DNA of 64,000 bases from Dyadobacter luteus (lineage in GTDB: Bacteria; Bacteroidota; Bacteroidia; Cytophagales; Spirosomataceae). Below the pieces are notes generated by a model. It saw only the letters and a program-made list of their open reading frames with translations, made no database searches and had not been told where the DNA came from. Position 1 is the first letter of the stretch. The number at the start of each line of letters is the position of its first letter. The DNA is taken from NCBI RefSeq assembly GCF_003383615.1, contig NZ_QNUL01000003.1:124001-188000 (forward strand), written 5' to 3'. Made by a program: the position numbers and the translations under genes. Of this stretch, positions 36,507 to 44,643 are shown in pieces.

Positions 36507-38246
36507 ATGTTTCAAATTAAAGAACAGCCAACGGTATTCGATGTCGTTATCATCGGTTCCGGTGCTGGCGGTGGAATGGCGGCCTACCAGCTTGCCAAAG
36601 CCGGCGCCAAAGTAGCATTGCTGGAAGCTGGCGGCTATTTTGATCCAGCTGACCCTAAATACATTACCCAACTTAAATGGCCCTGGGAATCCCCCAGAAG
36701 AGGCGCAGGAAACCACCGTCCATTTGGCGACTTTGACGCAGCCTGGGGTGGATGGGAAATTGAAGGAGAGCCGTACACACGTAAAAACGGTACTCAGTTC
36801 GACTGGTTCAGATCCAGAATGCTTGGAGGAAGAACCAACCACTGGGGGCGTATTTCGCTTCGCTTCGGCCCAAAGGATTTTAAGAGAAAAAGCATTGACG
36901 GACTTGGCGACAACTGGCCGATTGGTTACGACGATGTAAAACCATATTATGATCAGGTAGATAAACTGATCGGTGTATTCGGTACCGTTGAAAACATTGA
37001 CAACGAGCCGGATGGAATTTTCCTTCCGCCGCCGAAGCCACGTCTTCATGAGATGTTTCTGCAAAAGGCAGGTAAGAAAGCCAATGTTCCGGTAATCCCA
37101 TCCCGATTATCCATCCTGACCAAACCTATCAACGACCAGCGTGGTGTCTGTTTTTACTGTAGCCAATGCGGGCGTTCATGCCAGGCTTATGCCGATTTTT
37201 CTTCATCGTCAGTTTTGGTTATTCCGGCGGTAAAAACCGGAAATGTAACGTTGATCAATAACGCCATGGCGCGTGAAGTACTAACTGATCCTAATACGGG
37301 TCTTGCAACAGGGGTTTCTTACGTTGACCGTGAAAAATTAACTGAGCATACCATCAAAGGAAAAGTGGTTGTACTGGCAGCAAGTGCTGGTGAGTCAGCA
37401 CGTTTACTTCTGAACTCCAAATCAGAGAGACATCCGAATGGTCTGGCAAACTCCAGCGGTGTGGTTGGCCGTTACCTGCATGACTCTACAGGAGCTTCCA
37501 GAGGTGCATTCCTTCCTCACCTGATGGACCGTAAGAGATATAATGAAGATGGTGTGGGTGGTATGCACGTGTATACACCGTGGTGGCTCGACAATAAAAA
37601 ACTGGATTTCCCCCGCGGATACCATATCGAATACGGTGGCGGCATGGGTATGCCAGCTTATGGTTTCGGCTCAGGTATAGAGGCCATGAACGGTAAGTAT
37701 GCAACTGCTGCAGGTGTAATGAAACCAGCAGGAGGATACGGGGCATCTCTGAAAGAGGATTACAGAAGATTCTATGGTGCTTACATCGGAATGGCAGGTC
37801 GCGGAGAGGCTGTTCCCAATTATGATAACTACGCAGAAATTGATCCGACGGTAGTTGACAAATACGGTATTCCGGTACTACGCTTCCATTACAAATGGTC
37901 GGATTACGAGATCAAGCAAGCCAAACACATGCATGACACTTTTGAAGAGATCATTCATGCTTTAGGCGGTGTGGCAAGCGGCGTGAAGCCAGGTGCTGAT
38001 ACCAATTACGGTATAGCTGCTCCCGGACGGATTATCCACGAAGTGGGTACTGTAAGAATGGGCGATGATCCTAAAACTTCTGCGCTGAATCGGTTCTCGC
38101 AAGCTCACGATGCTAAAAACGTATTCGTAGCGGATGGTGGATCATTCGTATCGCAGGCGGATAAAAACCCAACCTGGACCATCCTTGCTTTGGCGTGGAG
38201 AGCATCTGACTACATTATTGATCAGACAAAGAAGAAAAATATCTAA
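36507..38246 (+). CDS. GMC family oxidoreductase
   Basis: 579 residues, FAD-dependent glucose-methanol-choline type sugar/alcohol dehydrogenase. VVIIGSGAGGGMAAYQLA and LLEAGG form the FAD fold (about 13-45); RMLGGRTNHWGR is the conserved GMC loop; a Cys-rich CFYCSQCGRSC stretch lies near residues 213-225; the C-terminal part has HEVGTVRMGDDP (active-site His) and DGGSFVSQADKNPTWT. The next gene encodes its small subunit, so the pair resembles the gluconate 2-dehydrogenase/fructose dehydrogenase class. No own signal peptide: probably carried out by the partner's Tat signal. Confidence 0.93.
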   Translation: MFQIKEQPTVFDVVIIGSGAGGGMAAYQLAKAGAKVALLEAGGYFDPADPKYITQLKWPWESPRRGAGNHRPFGDFDAAWGGWEIEGEPYTRKNGTQFDWFRSRMLGGRTNHWGRISLRFGPKDFKRKSIDGLGDNWPIGYDDVKPYYDQVDKLIGVFGTVENIDNEPDGIFLPPPKPRLHEMFLQKAGKKANVPVIPSRLSILTKPINDQRGVCFYCSQCGRSCQAYADFSSSSVLVIPAVKTGNVTLINNAMAREVLTDPNTGLATGVSYVDREKLTEHTIKGKVVVLAASAGESARLLLNSKSERHPNGLANSSGVVGRYLHDSTGASRGAFLPHLMDRKRYNEDGVGGMHVYTPWWLDNKKLDFPRGYHIEYGGGMGMPAYGFGSGIEAMNGKYATAAGVMKPAGGYGASLKEDYRRFYGAYIGMAGRGEAVPNYDNYAEIDPTVVDKYGIPVLRFHYKWSDYEIKQAKHMHDTFEEIIHALGGVASGVKPGADTNYGIAAPGRIIHEVGTVRMGDDPKTSALNRFSQAHDAKNVFVADGGSFVSQADKNPTWTILALAWRASDYIIDQTKKKNI

Positions 38247-38270
38247 TCACCTGAACGTCATTTAATTATT

Positions 38271-38906
38271 ATGAAACGTAGAGATTCATTAAAAGCACTT
38301 ACGCTCAGCTCATTAGGTATTGCGGGTCTTAATCCGCAGGTAGCTATGGCGGAGCAAAGAGAGCTTGACAGCAACCTGCCGCCGGAAACTCCGATCAAAG
38401 TCCCTGGCGGACGGATGAAGGAAGAAGCCATCCACGATGCAAAACTGATGAAGGAGAAATTCTTCACCGTAGCAGAACTTGCTACCATTAAAGTGTTGTG
38501 TGATATTATCATTCCTGCTGACGGTAAGTCGGGCAGCGCTTCTCAGGCAGGAGTACCGGCATTTATTGAGTTCATTGCCAAAGATATGCCTCAAAACCAG
38601 ACACCGCTTCGCGGAGGTTTGAAGTGGCTTGACAATGAGGCTAATAAGCGCTTTAAGAAGATATTCACGCTTTGCACCAAAGACCAGCAAATACAGATCG
38701 TTGACGACATCGCCTATCCGGAGAAAGCTAAACCGATTTACAGCCAGGGAGTAGCATTTTTTAATCTGATGCGTAACCTGACGGCTTCCGGGTTTTACAC
38801 GACCCGAATCGGGATTGACGACATCGGATATGTAGGTAACACGCCCAATATCTGGGAAGGCCCTCCGGCTGATGTGATCAAGCAGTATGAGAAGTATATT
38901 GTTTAG
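38271..38906 (+). CDS. Gluconate 2-dehydrogenase subunit 3 family protein, Tat signal
   Basis: 211 residues. N-terminal KRRDSLKALTLSSLG with RR-x-S-L-K is a Tat signal, cleaved near AMA (about 27). The body (about 55-200) matches gluconate_2-dh3: LATIKVLCDIIIPADG, PAFIEFIAKDMP, FFNLMRNLTASGFYTT. In this family the small subunit is needed for export and maturation of the flavin subunit encoded 24 bp upstream. No cytochrome c subunit follows; the electron acceptor is not visible here. Confidence 0.93.
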   Translation: MKRRDSLKALTLSSLGIAGLNPQVAMAEQRELDSNLPPETPIKVPGGRMKEEAIHDAKLMKEKFFTVAELATIKVLCDIIIPADGKSGSASQAGVPAFIEFIAKDMPQNQTPLRGGLKWLDNEANKRFKKIFTLCTKDQQIQIVDDIAYPEKAKPIYSQGVAFFNLMRNLTASGFYTTRIGIDDIGYVGNTPNIWEGPPADVIKQYEKYIV

Positions 38907-38920
38907 AGAAATAAAATTCA

Positions 38921-38958
38921 CAATCACATCTGCCAGCACTAAGAAGCAGATGTGATTG
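38921..38958. terminator. Perfect hairpin after the dehydrogenase pair
   Basis: 13-bp perfect stem CAATCACATCTGC (38921-38933) with GCAGATGTGATTG (38946-38958), 12-nt loop. No T-tract follows on the plus strand, so it may act as a weak terminator or mRNA end-stabilising hairpin. Confidence 0.6.
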
Positions 38959-38978
38959 TAGAAAATTAATCATTGTAA

Positions 38979-39425
38979 ATGCAGGAAGTAAAAGAACTCA
39001 TTGATCTGATTCACAGTGAGCTAAAACCATTAGGTTACAAAAAGAAAGACCGAAAATGGTCTATTGAAACAGAGGAATTAGTTAAGGGAGTAGACATTCA
39101 AAGATCCAATTTCTCTAAACTCTACTATATTAATTACGGTTTCATAATCAAAGGCCTGGATTTAGGCGATTGGTATCATCATTATAGTTACAGATTAAGT
39201 AGTATAACGAGCGAAGAAAATCAGTTCGTTAAGACTTTTCTTGACTTTGAAAACCAAGAAAACACAGATGTCGTAAGGTTCACAGAAATTTTAAGAAAAA
39301 ATATGATAGCGGAGTTGAACTCTATTAATACTATCATGGATCTCAGGGGCCATATCTTAGAGGATCAACGAAGAAGTGTTATGTTAACTCAGGCGACAAA
39401 AAAATTCTTGGATATAGAAATATAA
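38979..39425 (+). CDS. DUF4304-like small protein, AT-rich
   Basis: 148 residues, no signal or membrane segment. Order of features fits DUF4304: N-terminal helix ending LKPLGYKKKDRKW, then GVDIQRSNFSKLYYINYGF, followed by a helical C-terminus. Function unknown. The gene is visibly richer in A and T than its neighbours, stands alone and is framed by hairpins at 38921-38958 and 39427-39473, which suggests a late insertion between the dehydrogenase pair and the ABC-F gene (inference). Confidence 0.75.
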   Translation: MQEVKELIDLIHSELKPLGYKKKDRKWSIETEELVKGVDIQRSNFSKLYYINYGFIIKGLDLGDWYHHYSYRLSSITSEENQFVKTFLDFENQENTDVVRFTEILRKNMIAELNSINTIMDLRGHILEDQRRSVMLTQATKKFLDIEI

Positions 39426-39426
39426 G

Positions 39427-39473
39427 AAAATAAAAGGGTCTGCGATCATTTCGATCACAGACCCTTTTATTTT
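39427..39473. terminator. Strong bidirectional terminator
   Basis: 16-bp perfect outer stem (39427-39442 with 39458-39473) around AAAGGGTCTG/CAGACCCTTT, plus an inner GATC/GATC stem. Ends both the DUF4304 gene and the convergent ABC-F gene. Confidence 0.9.
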
Positions 39474-39489
39474 AATAATCAACCCGAAA

Positions 39490-41103
39490 CTAGTATAGCT
39501 TAGCTCTTTGCGCTTTCACTGTTTCGTCTTTCAGGAACTCATCATAGCTCATCAGCTTATCGACAATTCCCTTCGGCCCGATTTCGATGATACGATTGGC
39601 AATAGTATGAACGAACTGGTGATCATGGGAATAGAACAACAGACAGCCGGAGAAATCAATCAGACCGTTGTTAAGGGCTGTGATCGATTCAAGGTCGAGG
39701 TGGTTAGTAGGATCATCCAATACCAGGGCATTTGCACTGGAAAGCATTGTTCTTGACAGCATACAACGTACCTTCTCCCCTCCTGACAACACTTTCGCTT
39801 TTTTAAGCGCTTCTTCACCAGAGAACAACATACGTCCCAGGAATCCGCGGATAAAGCTCTCATCTTTCTCTTCTGAGTACTGACGCAGCCAATCTACCAG
39901 ATTTAAATCCACATCAAAGAATTCTGTCGGATCCTTGGGGAAATAGGATTTTGTAATCGTTACTCCCCAGGTATATTCACCTGCATCCGCTTTCTGCACT
40001 TCATTTATTACATCGAAAAACCCGCTGATCGCGTTTACGTTCCGACTTACAAATGCAATCTTATCTCCTTTATTGATATTAAAACTCAGGTTTTTGAATA
40101 GCGGAGTACCGTCTTCAGCAGTTTTGGATAACCCTTCTACACGAAGCAATTGATCTCCTACTTCACGCTCGGATTTGAATGCGATATACGGATACTTACG
40201 TGATGAAGGTTTAATATCATCAATCGTTAGTTTTTCCAGCAATTTGGCACGGGATGTCGCTTGCTTGGACTTAGAAGCATTCGCGCTGAATCGGCGAATA
40301 AAGTCTTCCAGTTCTTTACGTTTATCTTCCGATTTTCTGTTCGCATCCTGACGCTGCTTCAACGCAAGCTGGCTGGATTCGTACCAGAAAGAGTAGTTAC
40401 CTGAGAACATCTGTACTTTACTGAAATCGATATCCACAACATGCGTACAAACTTCGTCCAGGAAGTGACGGTCGTGAGAAACAACGATAACCGTATTTTT
40501 GAAATCGGCTAGGAAGTTTTCCAGCCAGAGTACCGTTTCAACGTCAAGGTTGTTGGTAGGCTCATCCAGCAAAAGCACGTCAGGATTGCCAAATAAAGCC
40601 TGAGCTAAAAGTACACGCACTTTATCGCTACCATTCAGGTCTCCCATTTTGGCAGAGTGCATATCTTCTCCCAACCCAAGTCCGCTCAATAGCTGAGCAG
40701 CTTCAGTTTCAGCTTCCCATCCATTCAGATCAGCAAATTCTGCCTCCAATTCGGCTGCTTTTTCACCATCTGCATCTGTAAAATCTTCCTTTTCATATAT
40801 AGCTTCCCGCTCCTTCATGATTTTATAAAGGCGTTCGTGCCCTAAAATCACAGCGTCCATTACAGTATGAGCATCAAATTCGAATTGGTCCTGCTTCAGG
40901 AATGTCATCCTTTCCCCGGGATTCATGCTCACCAGTCCAGTTTGTGGCTCGATTTCACCTGAGAGAATTTTCAAAAATGTAGATTTCCCTGCTCCATTCG
41001 CTCCAATCACACCATAGCAGTTGCCCGGGACAAATTTTATATTTACTTCATCAAACAAAACCCTTTTACCGTACCGAAGCGATACGTTCTGAACCGTAAT
41101 CAT
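39490..41103 (-). CDS. ABC-F family ATPase, YbiT-like, with degenerate second nucleotide site
   Basis: 537 residues, two ABC domains without membrane parts; ABC-F proteins bind the ribosomal E site. The layout and the RRFSANASKSKQATSRAK linker (about 270-287) match E. coli YbiT. NBD1: Walker A GANGAGKST (34-42), Walker B LLLDEPTNNLD; its signature is degenerate (LNGSDKVRV, about 156-164). NBD2: signature LSGGEKVR is intact (439-446), but Walker A is lost (FVSRNVNAISGFF, 351-363) and Walker B has LVLDDPTNHLD with Asp for catalytic Glu. One composite site looks competent, the other not. Monocistronic. Confidence 0.94.
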   Translation of the reverse strand: MITVQNVSLRYGKRVLFDEVNIKFVPGNCYGVIGANGAGKSTFLKILSGEIEPQTGLVSMNPGERMTFLKQDQFEFDAHTVMDAVILGHERLYKIMKEREAIYEKEDFTDADGEKAAELEAEFADLNGWEAETEAAQLLSGLGLGEDMHSAKMGDLNGSDKVRVLLAQALFGNPDVLLLDEPTNNLDVETVLWLENFLADFKNTVIVVSHDRHFLDEVCTHVVDIDFSKVQMFSGNYSFWYESSQLALKQRQDANRKSEDKRKELEDFIRRFSANASKSKQATSRAKLLEKLTIDDIKPSSRKYPYIAFKSEREVGDQLLRVEGLSKTAEDGTPLFKNLSFNINKGDKIAFVSRNVNAISGFFDVINEVQKADAGEYTWGVTITKSYFPKDPTEFFDVDLNLVDWLRQYSEEKDESFIRGFLGRMLFSGEEALKKAKVLSGGEKVRCMLSRTMLSSANALVLDDPTNHLDLESITALNNGLIDFSGCLLFYSHDHQFVHTIANRIIEIGPKGIVDKLMSYDEFLKDETVKAQRAKLY

Positions 41104-41133
41104 CTTAAAATTTATTTTTTATGAATGAAGCCG

Positions 41134-41141
41134 CAAAAATA
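41134..41141 (-). promoter_or_regulatory. Candidate -7 element of the ABC-F gene
   Basis: TATTTTTG on the minus strand, 31 bp before the ATG at 41103. It overlaps the longest open frame of the divergent YhhN gene, which favours the later YhhN start at 41194. Confidence 0.45.
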
Positions 41142-41193
41142 CGAAATTCATAGCGATTTCGCATACCTTATCGCCTCTAACCTACCAAATGAG

Positions 41194-41868
41194 ATGAAAA
41201 GAAGTATTCTTTTTACGTTTCTGTTTACCATTATTACCCTATCTGAAATTTATGCAGACATGACAGGTCAGGTATTATTGGTTTATCTGACTAAGCCATT
41301 GATTGTTTTAAGCCTGCTTGGGTTCCTTTGGAAAAATAACAACCTGCCACCGACAGAGTACAGATGGCTCGTGACTGGTTTATTGTTTGCCCTGGCTGGA
41401 GATATTTTTCTAATGATACGAGATACCGACCTGTTCATTCCCGGCCTTGGCAGCTTTCTGCTCATGCAGATTTGTTACATTTTAATTTTTCAAAAACAGA
41501 TCAGTGCTGGCAAATTCTCAACCCGTTCTCTTGTTATTGGCATTCCATTCCTCACTTGCGCATTTGCGTTGTATTTCCTGCTCTTTCCCGAGCTGCCTGA
41601 TCTCCTAATGCGATTCGCGGTTGCTATCTATGCATTGAGTATTGCAATGATGACCTGGCTGGCAGCACTCAGAAGATCATTTGTTTCCACTAAATCATAT
41701 CAACTAGTTCTAATCGGTGCCATTTTATTTATGATTTCCGACTCATGTATAGCCATCGACAAATTCCTGGTAGCAATTCCATTCCGTACACTCTGGATTA
41801 TGGGTACTTATGCGGCAGCCCAATACCTAATCGTGACAGGCTTACAAAAAACAAAGCAGACCGATTAA
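41194..41868 (+). CDS. YhhN/TMEM86 family membrane protein (lysoplasmalogenase-like)
   Basis: 224 residues from the ATG at 41194; the frame is open to 41125 but those 23 residues are polar and unlike the family. About eight membrane helices. Seen: LTKPLIVLSLLGFL, the acidic LFALAGDIFLMI and the late FMISDSCIAIDKF, positions of the conserved Asp residues in YhhN. Human TMEM86B hydrolyses lysoplasmalogen; bacterial members are less studied. Ends in a hairpin shared with the convergent propeller gene. Confidence 0.88.
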   Translation: MKRSILFTFLFTIITLSEIYADMTGQVLLVYLTKPLIVLSLLGFLWKNNNLPPTEYRWLVTGLLFALAGDIFLMIRDTDLFIPGLGSFLLMQICYILIFQKQISAGKFSTRSLVIGIPFLTCAFALYFLLFPELPDLLMRFAVAIYALSIAMMTWLAALRRSFVSTKSYQLVLIGAILFMISDSCIAIDKFLVAIPFRTLWIMGTYAAAQYLIVTGLQKTKQTD

Positions 41869-41884
41869 AGAGTAACCGGTCTGC
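41844..41884 (-). terminator. Terminator for the beta-propeller gene
   Basis: 8-bp stem GCAGACCG (41856-41863) with CGGTCTGC (41877-41884). On the minus strand it is followed by TTTGTTTTTT. It overlaps the yhhN-like stop codon. Confidence 0.65.
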
Positions 41885-41910
41885 CTGGATAATTTTATAT
41901 GTTTGCATGA

Positions 41911-43185
41911 TCAGGGAACAATACGCAGCGTATGCGCTCCTTTTCCTACACTTACTTTTCCATTTTGTTTTTTCAACGAAGGAGTCTCGCCTTTTGTAAC
42001 ACTCCAGAATTCTACCCCTCCATTGCCATTGCCGTATTCATGATATTCCATCACAGCCACAGCCAGATTAGAACCATCTTTATCGAAAACAACCCCTTGT
42101 GGTGAAATTCCTTCGAAAGGATAATCCGCAACCTTGGTTAAGGTACCGTCTGCTGCTACTTTGAATAGTGTCAGATTACTTCCCTGCGCAGCTCCGGCTT
42201 CCGTCCAGGGAGCACCACTTTTTCCCGAATTCACGGTCACCAATAGCTTGCCATCCGGGCTTATACCAAATGATCCTGGATTCACGCCTGTGGCAGCCTG
42301 ACCAGCCACCTTATGTTCAATAGACCCATCCATCGAAAAATCTACCACAAAAACTTCTCCGCCTGCAATACCTTTTCCTTTAGGAGCCTTTGCATCCAAT
42401 ACAAAATAATGTTTTCCATCTGACGAGAATTTACCAAATGATGGATCCACACCTACCTTCACCGGCTTACCCAACATTTCCACATTTTTCAGCTTACCCG
42501 CTTCCCGGATTACACGGTACAAACCGACCTCCTTCGTATTGTCAAGTGTGAAAGCAATGAAATCACCTGAAGGGTGCCAGGTCAGGTCAATAATTTTAGA
42601 AGTGGAATCAATTCCTGCGGGGAGGTGAAGTACTTTCGCTGGTTTTCCATCAGCCGCGGATTCGATAAAAACCAATTCTTTTCCCTTGTCACTGGTAGAA
42701 ATGATCAGTTCATTTTTATTAATGTCTATAGCAAGTGGTTTTTTACCAACTGAAAAACCAAACTTCGGCTTCGGTGCAGACAGATTCAGAATATCTACCA
42801 CAAACAACTTCTCTCCCACCGGAAATTCTGCATCAACATCTTTGAGCTCAGCTACACCGTCATCCGGCTTTAAGCGACTTTCCAATACATAGGCAAGTCC
42901 GCCTACAGGAGGAACTGCTATTGTCTTGCCATATCCAAGCACTGAGTTCGATACAAGCGCGGTACCGATACCTGCACTACCTCTTTGTAAAGGAAATTTA
43001 ATAGTTGTCAGCTGATCTTTCGCTGTATTATCTCTTAGCAGTTTACCATCAACCAATGCAGAAGCAGCCATATCCGCGTCTGATATAACAACCAGCCCTT
43101 TCGCATTAAAATTAACTTGTGACTGGCCTGTTGCCGGGATAGTTCCCAGAGCAATTAAACCGGCAAACAGTGCAACTTTTTTCAT
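41911..43185 (-). CDS. Secreted beta-propeller (lactonase/YVTN-like) protein
   Basis: 424 residues; signal peptide about 1-20 (ALFAGLIALGTIPATGQ). The rest is a repeat of four-stranded blades with recurring phrases: TWHPSGDFIAFTLDN, KFSSDGKHYFVLDA, GISPDGKLLVTVNSG, VFDKDGSNLAVAVME. Overall like the 7-bladed lactonase/YVTN propellers. Catalytic identity is not evident; could be a sugar lactonase or a binding protein. Periplasmic or exported. Single gene. Confidence 0.85.
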   Translation of the reverse strand: MKKVALFAGLIALGTIPATGQSQVNFNAKGLVVISDADMAASALVDGKLLRDNTAKDQLTTIKFPLQRGSAGIGTALVSNSVLGYGKTIAVPPVGGLAYVLESRLKPDDGVAELKDVDAEFPVGEKLFVVDILNLSAPKPKFGFSVGKKPLAIDINKNELIISTSDKGKELVFIESAADGKPAKVLHLPAGIDSTSKIIDLTWHPSGDFIAFTLDNTKEVGLYRVIREAGKLKNVEMLGKPVKVGVDPSFGKFSSDGKHYFVLDAKAPKGKGIAGGEVFVVDFSMDGSIEHKVAGQAATGVNPGSFGISPDGKLLVTVNSGKSGAPWTEAGAAQGSNLTLFKVAADGTLTKVADYPFEGISPQGVVFDKDGSNLAVAVMEYHEYGNGNGGVEFWSVTKGETPSLKKQNGKVSVGKGAHTLRIVP

Positions 43186-43381
43186 AAATAAAGAAGTTTA
43201 GTTTAAAATAATCGTTGCCGGATATAATTTTGTATTAGCCTGAAAATAAAGGATTAACACAAAAACACACCCTCTTTTGCAACTACCGAAGCTCGCAATT
43301 TAAGGCAAAAAGGCCTGAAAGCACAACTTTTGAGCAATTAGATTACTACTACAACTTCAGATTGGGACTATTGTTTAACGC

Positions 43382-43410
43382 AAAAAACCCCGACAAAATA
43401 TGCCGGGGTT
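43382..43410 (-). terminator. Terminator of rpsT
   Basis: AACCCCG/CGGGGTT stem (43386-43392 with 43404-43410), followed on the minus strand by TTTTTTG; 21 bp after the rpsT stop. The rest of the 246-bp gap 43186-43431 holds nothing recognisable. Confidence 0.85.
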
Positions 43411-43431
43411 CCGAATCTTCGCAGAGAAAAA

Positions 43432-43695
43432 TTATGCAGCTACCGAAAGAGAGTTAACCACACGGGCCAACTTCGATTTTTGGTTAGAAGCCTTTTTCTT
43501 GTGTATGATGTTTTTCTTTGCCAAACGATCCAACATAGAAGATACAGTTTTGTATACTTCAACAGCTACAGCTTTGTCAGTAGTTTCACGCAATTTTTTG
43601 ATATAAGAGCGAGTTGTCTTGTGTTGGTAACGGTTACGCAAACGCTTAGTTTCGTTAGCGCGAATTCTTTTTAATGCTGATTTATGATTTGCCAT
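43432..43695 (-). CDS. rpsT: 30S ribosomal protein S20
   Basis: 87 residues, highly basic three-helix protein that binds 16S rRNA. Begins [20 protein letters not shown], the S20 hallmark, and contains [19 protein letters not shown]. Own promoter and own terminator, so monocistronic as in most Bacteroidota. Confidence 0.98.
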   Translation of the reverse strand: MANHKSALKRIRANETKRLRNRYQHKTTRSYIKKLRETTDKAVAVEVYKTVSSMLDRLAKKNIIHKKKASNQKSKLARVVNSLSVAA

Positions 43696-43732
43696 TTCTT
43701 ATAATGATATTTTTCTTTTCACAAACGGTTTG

Positions 43733-43763
43733 CAAAAATAGAAAAATCTGTCTCAATTCCCAA
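43733..43763 (-). promoter_or_regulatory. Promoter of rpsT
   Basis: On the minus strand TTG (43761-43763), a 20-bp spacer, then TATTTTTG (43733-43740): a near-complete Bacteroidota sigma-ABfr promoter, 38 bp before the ATG. The best promoter match in the window. Confidence 0.65.
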
Positions 43764-43800
43764 ACACTGAAGGAAATATATTTATCCCATTCATAATAGT

Positions 43801-44604
43801 TTACTTAGGCATACGTTGCACATCGGAAGACAGGTATTCCTCCAGGCGATTCTGCAACTCGTTGATAGGGATATTCCCATGCAACTCACCCTCTACTGCT
43901 ACAGATATTCTACCTGTTTGTTCTGATATTACGATCACAACAGCATCCGTCGCTTCACTCATACCCATTGCCGCACGGTGGCGAAAACCCAACGATGAGG
44001 GGACATCCACGCCGTCAGCAACCGGTAAAACGCAGCGCGCCGCCTTAATACGGCCATCCACAATCACAATAGCCCCATCGTGCAATTCGCTATACTGGTT
44101 AAAAAGGGAGACAAGCAGAGGTTTGGACATCCTCGCGTCCAGCAATTCACCTGTTTCAATAAATTTACTCAGATCATCTCTTTTGTTTACAACAATAAGG
44201 GCACCGGTAAAATTGGCGGCAATTGCCTTACTTGCTTCGACAATATCTCTCAAATCCTTGGATTGTACATCCAAAACAGAATTACGAAGGATTTTTTTCA
44301 GAAATCCATTATTGGTATGAATTGTGGATTTGCCTATAATAAGAAGAAAACGACGGATTTCCTGCTGAAAAATAACGATCAGCGCTACTGCCCCCACACC
44401 CATAAAATACTGGAGAATGGCAGTCAGCAATCCCAAACCTAATCCTTTTACAACCAGATAAAATACATATACAAACAGATATCCTAAGAAAACCCTGCTG
44501 GCAATGCTGCCACGGACAAGTATATATACCTGATACAAAAGAACTGAAACCAGAAAGACGTCGAGGATATCAGCCCAATTGACATTTAAAAAACCCACAC
44601 GCAT
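43801..44604 (-). CDS. cdaA: Diadenylate cyclase CdaA
   Basis: Makes c-di-AMP from two ATP. 267 residues: three N-terminal membrane helices (about 12-30, 38-58, 64-82), then the DAC domain with SELHDGAIVIVDG (DGA motif, about 173-180) and LGFRHRAAMG (RHR motif). Follows folP by 39 bp on the same strand, a pairing seen throughout Bacteroidota. The product controls osmolyte and envelope balance. Confidence 0.96.
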   Translation of the reverse strand: MRVGFLNVNWADILDVFLVSVLLYQVYILVRGSIASRVFLGYLFVYVFYLVVKGLGLGLLTAILQYFMGVGAVALIVIFQQEIRRFLLIIGKSTIHTNNGFLKKILRNSVLDVQSKDLRDIVEASKAIAANFTGALIVVNKRDDLSKFIETGELLDARMSKPLLVSLFNQYSELHDGAIVIVDGRIKAARCVLPVADGVDVPSSLGFRHRAAMGMSEATDAVVIVISEQTGRISVAVEGELHGNIPINELQNRLEEYLSSDVQRMPK

Positions 44605-44643
44605 AAGAAATTCAATATTATTTCGCGACTAAATTACTATTTT

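Noticed and set aside
36501..37064. 187-residue open frame on the minus strand
   Set aside because: Lies wholly opposite the well-conserved GMC oxidoreductase gene; composition and lack of motifs mark it as a shadow.
38313..38939. 208-residue open frame on the minus strand
   Set aside because: Antisense to the Tat small-subunit gene, which has clear family motifs.
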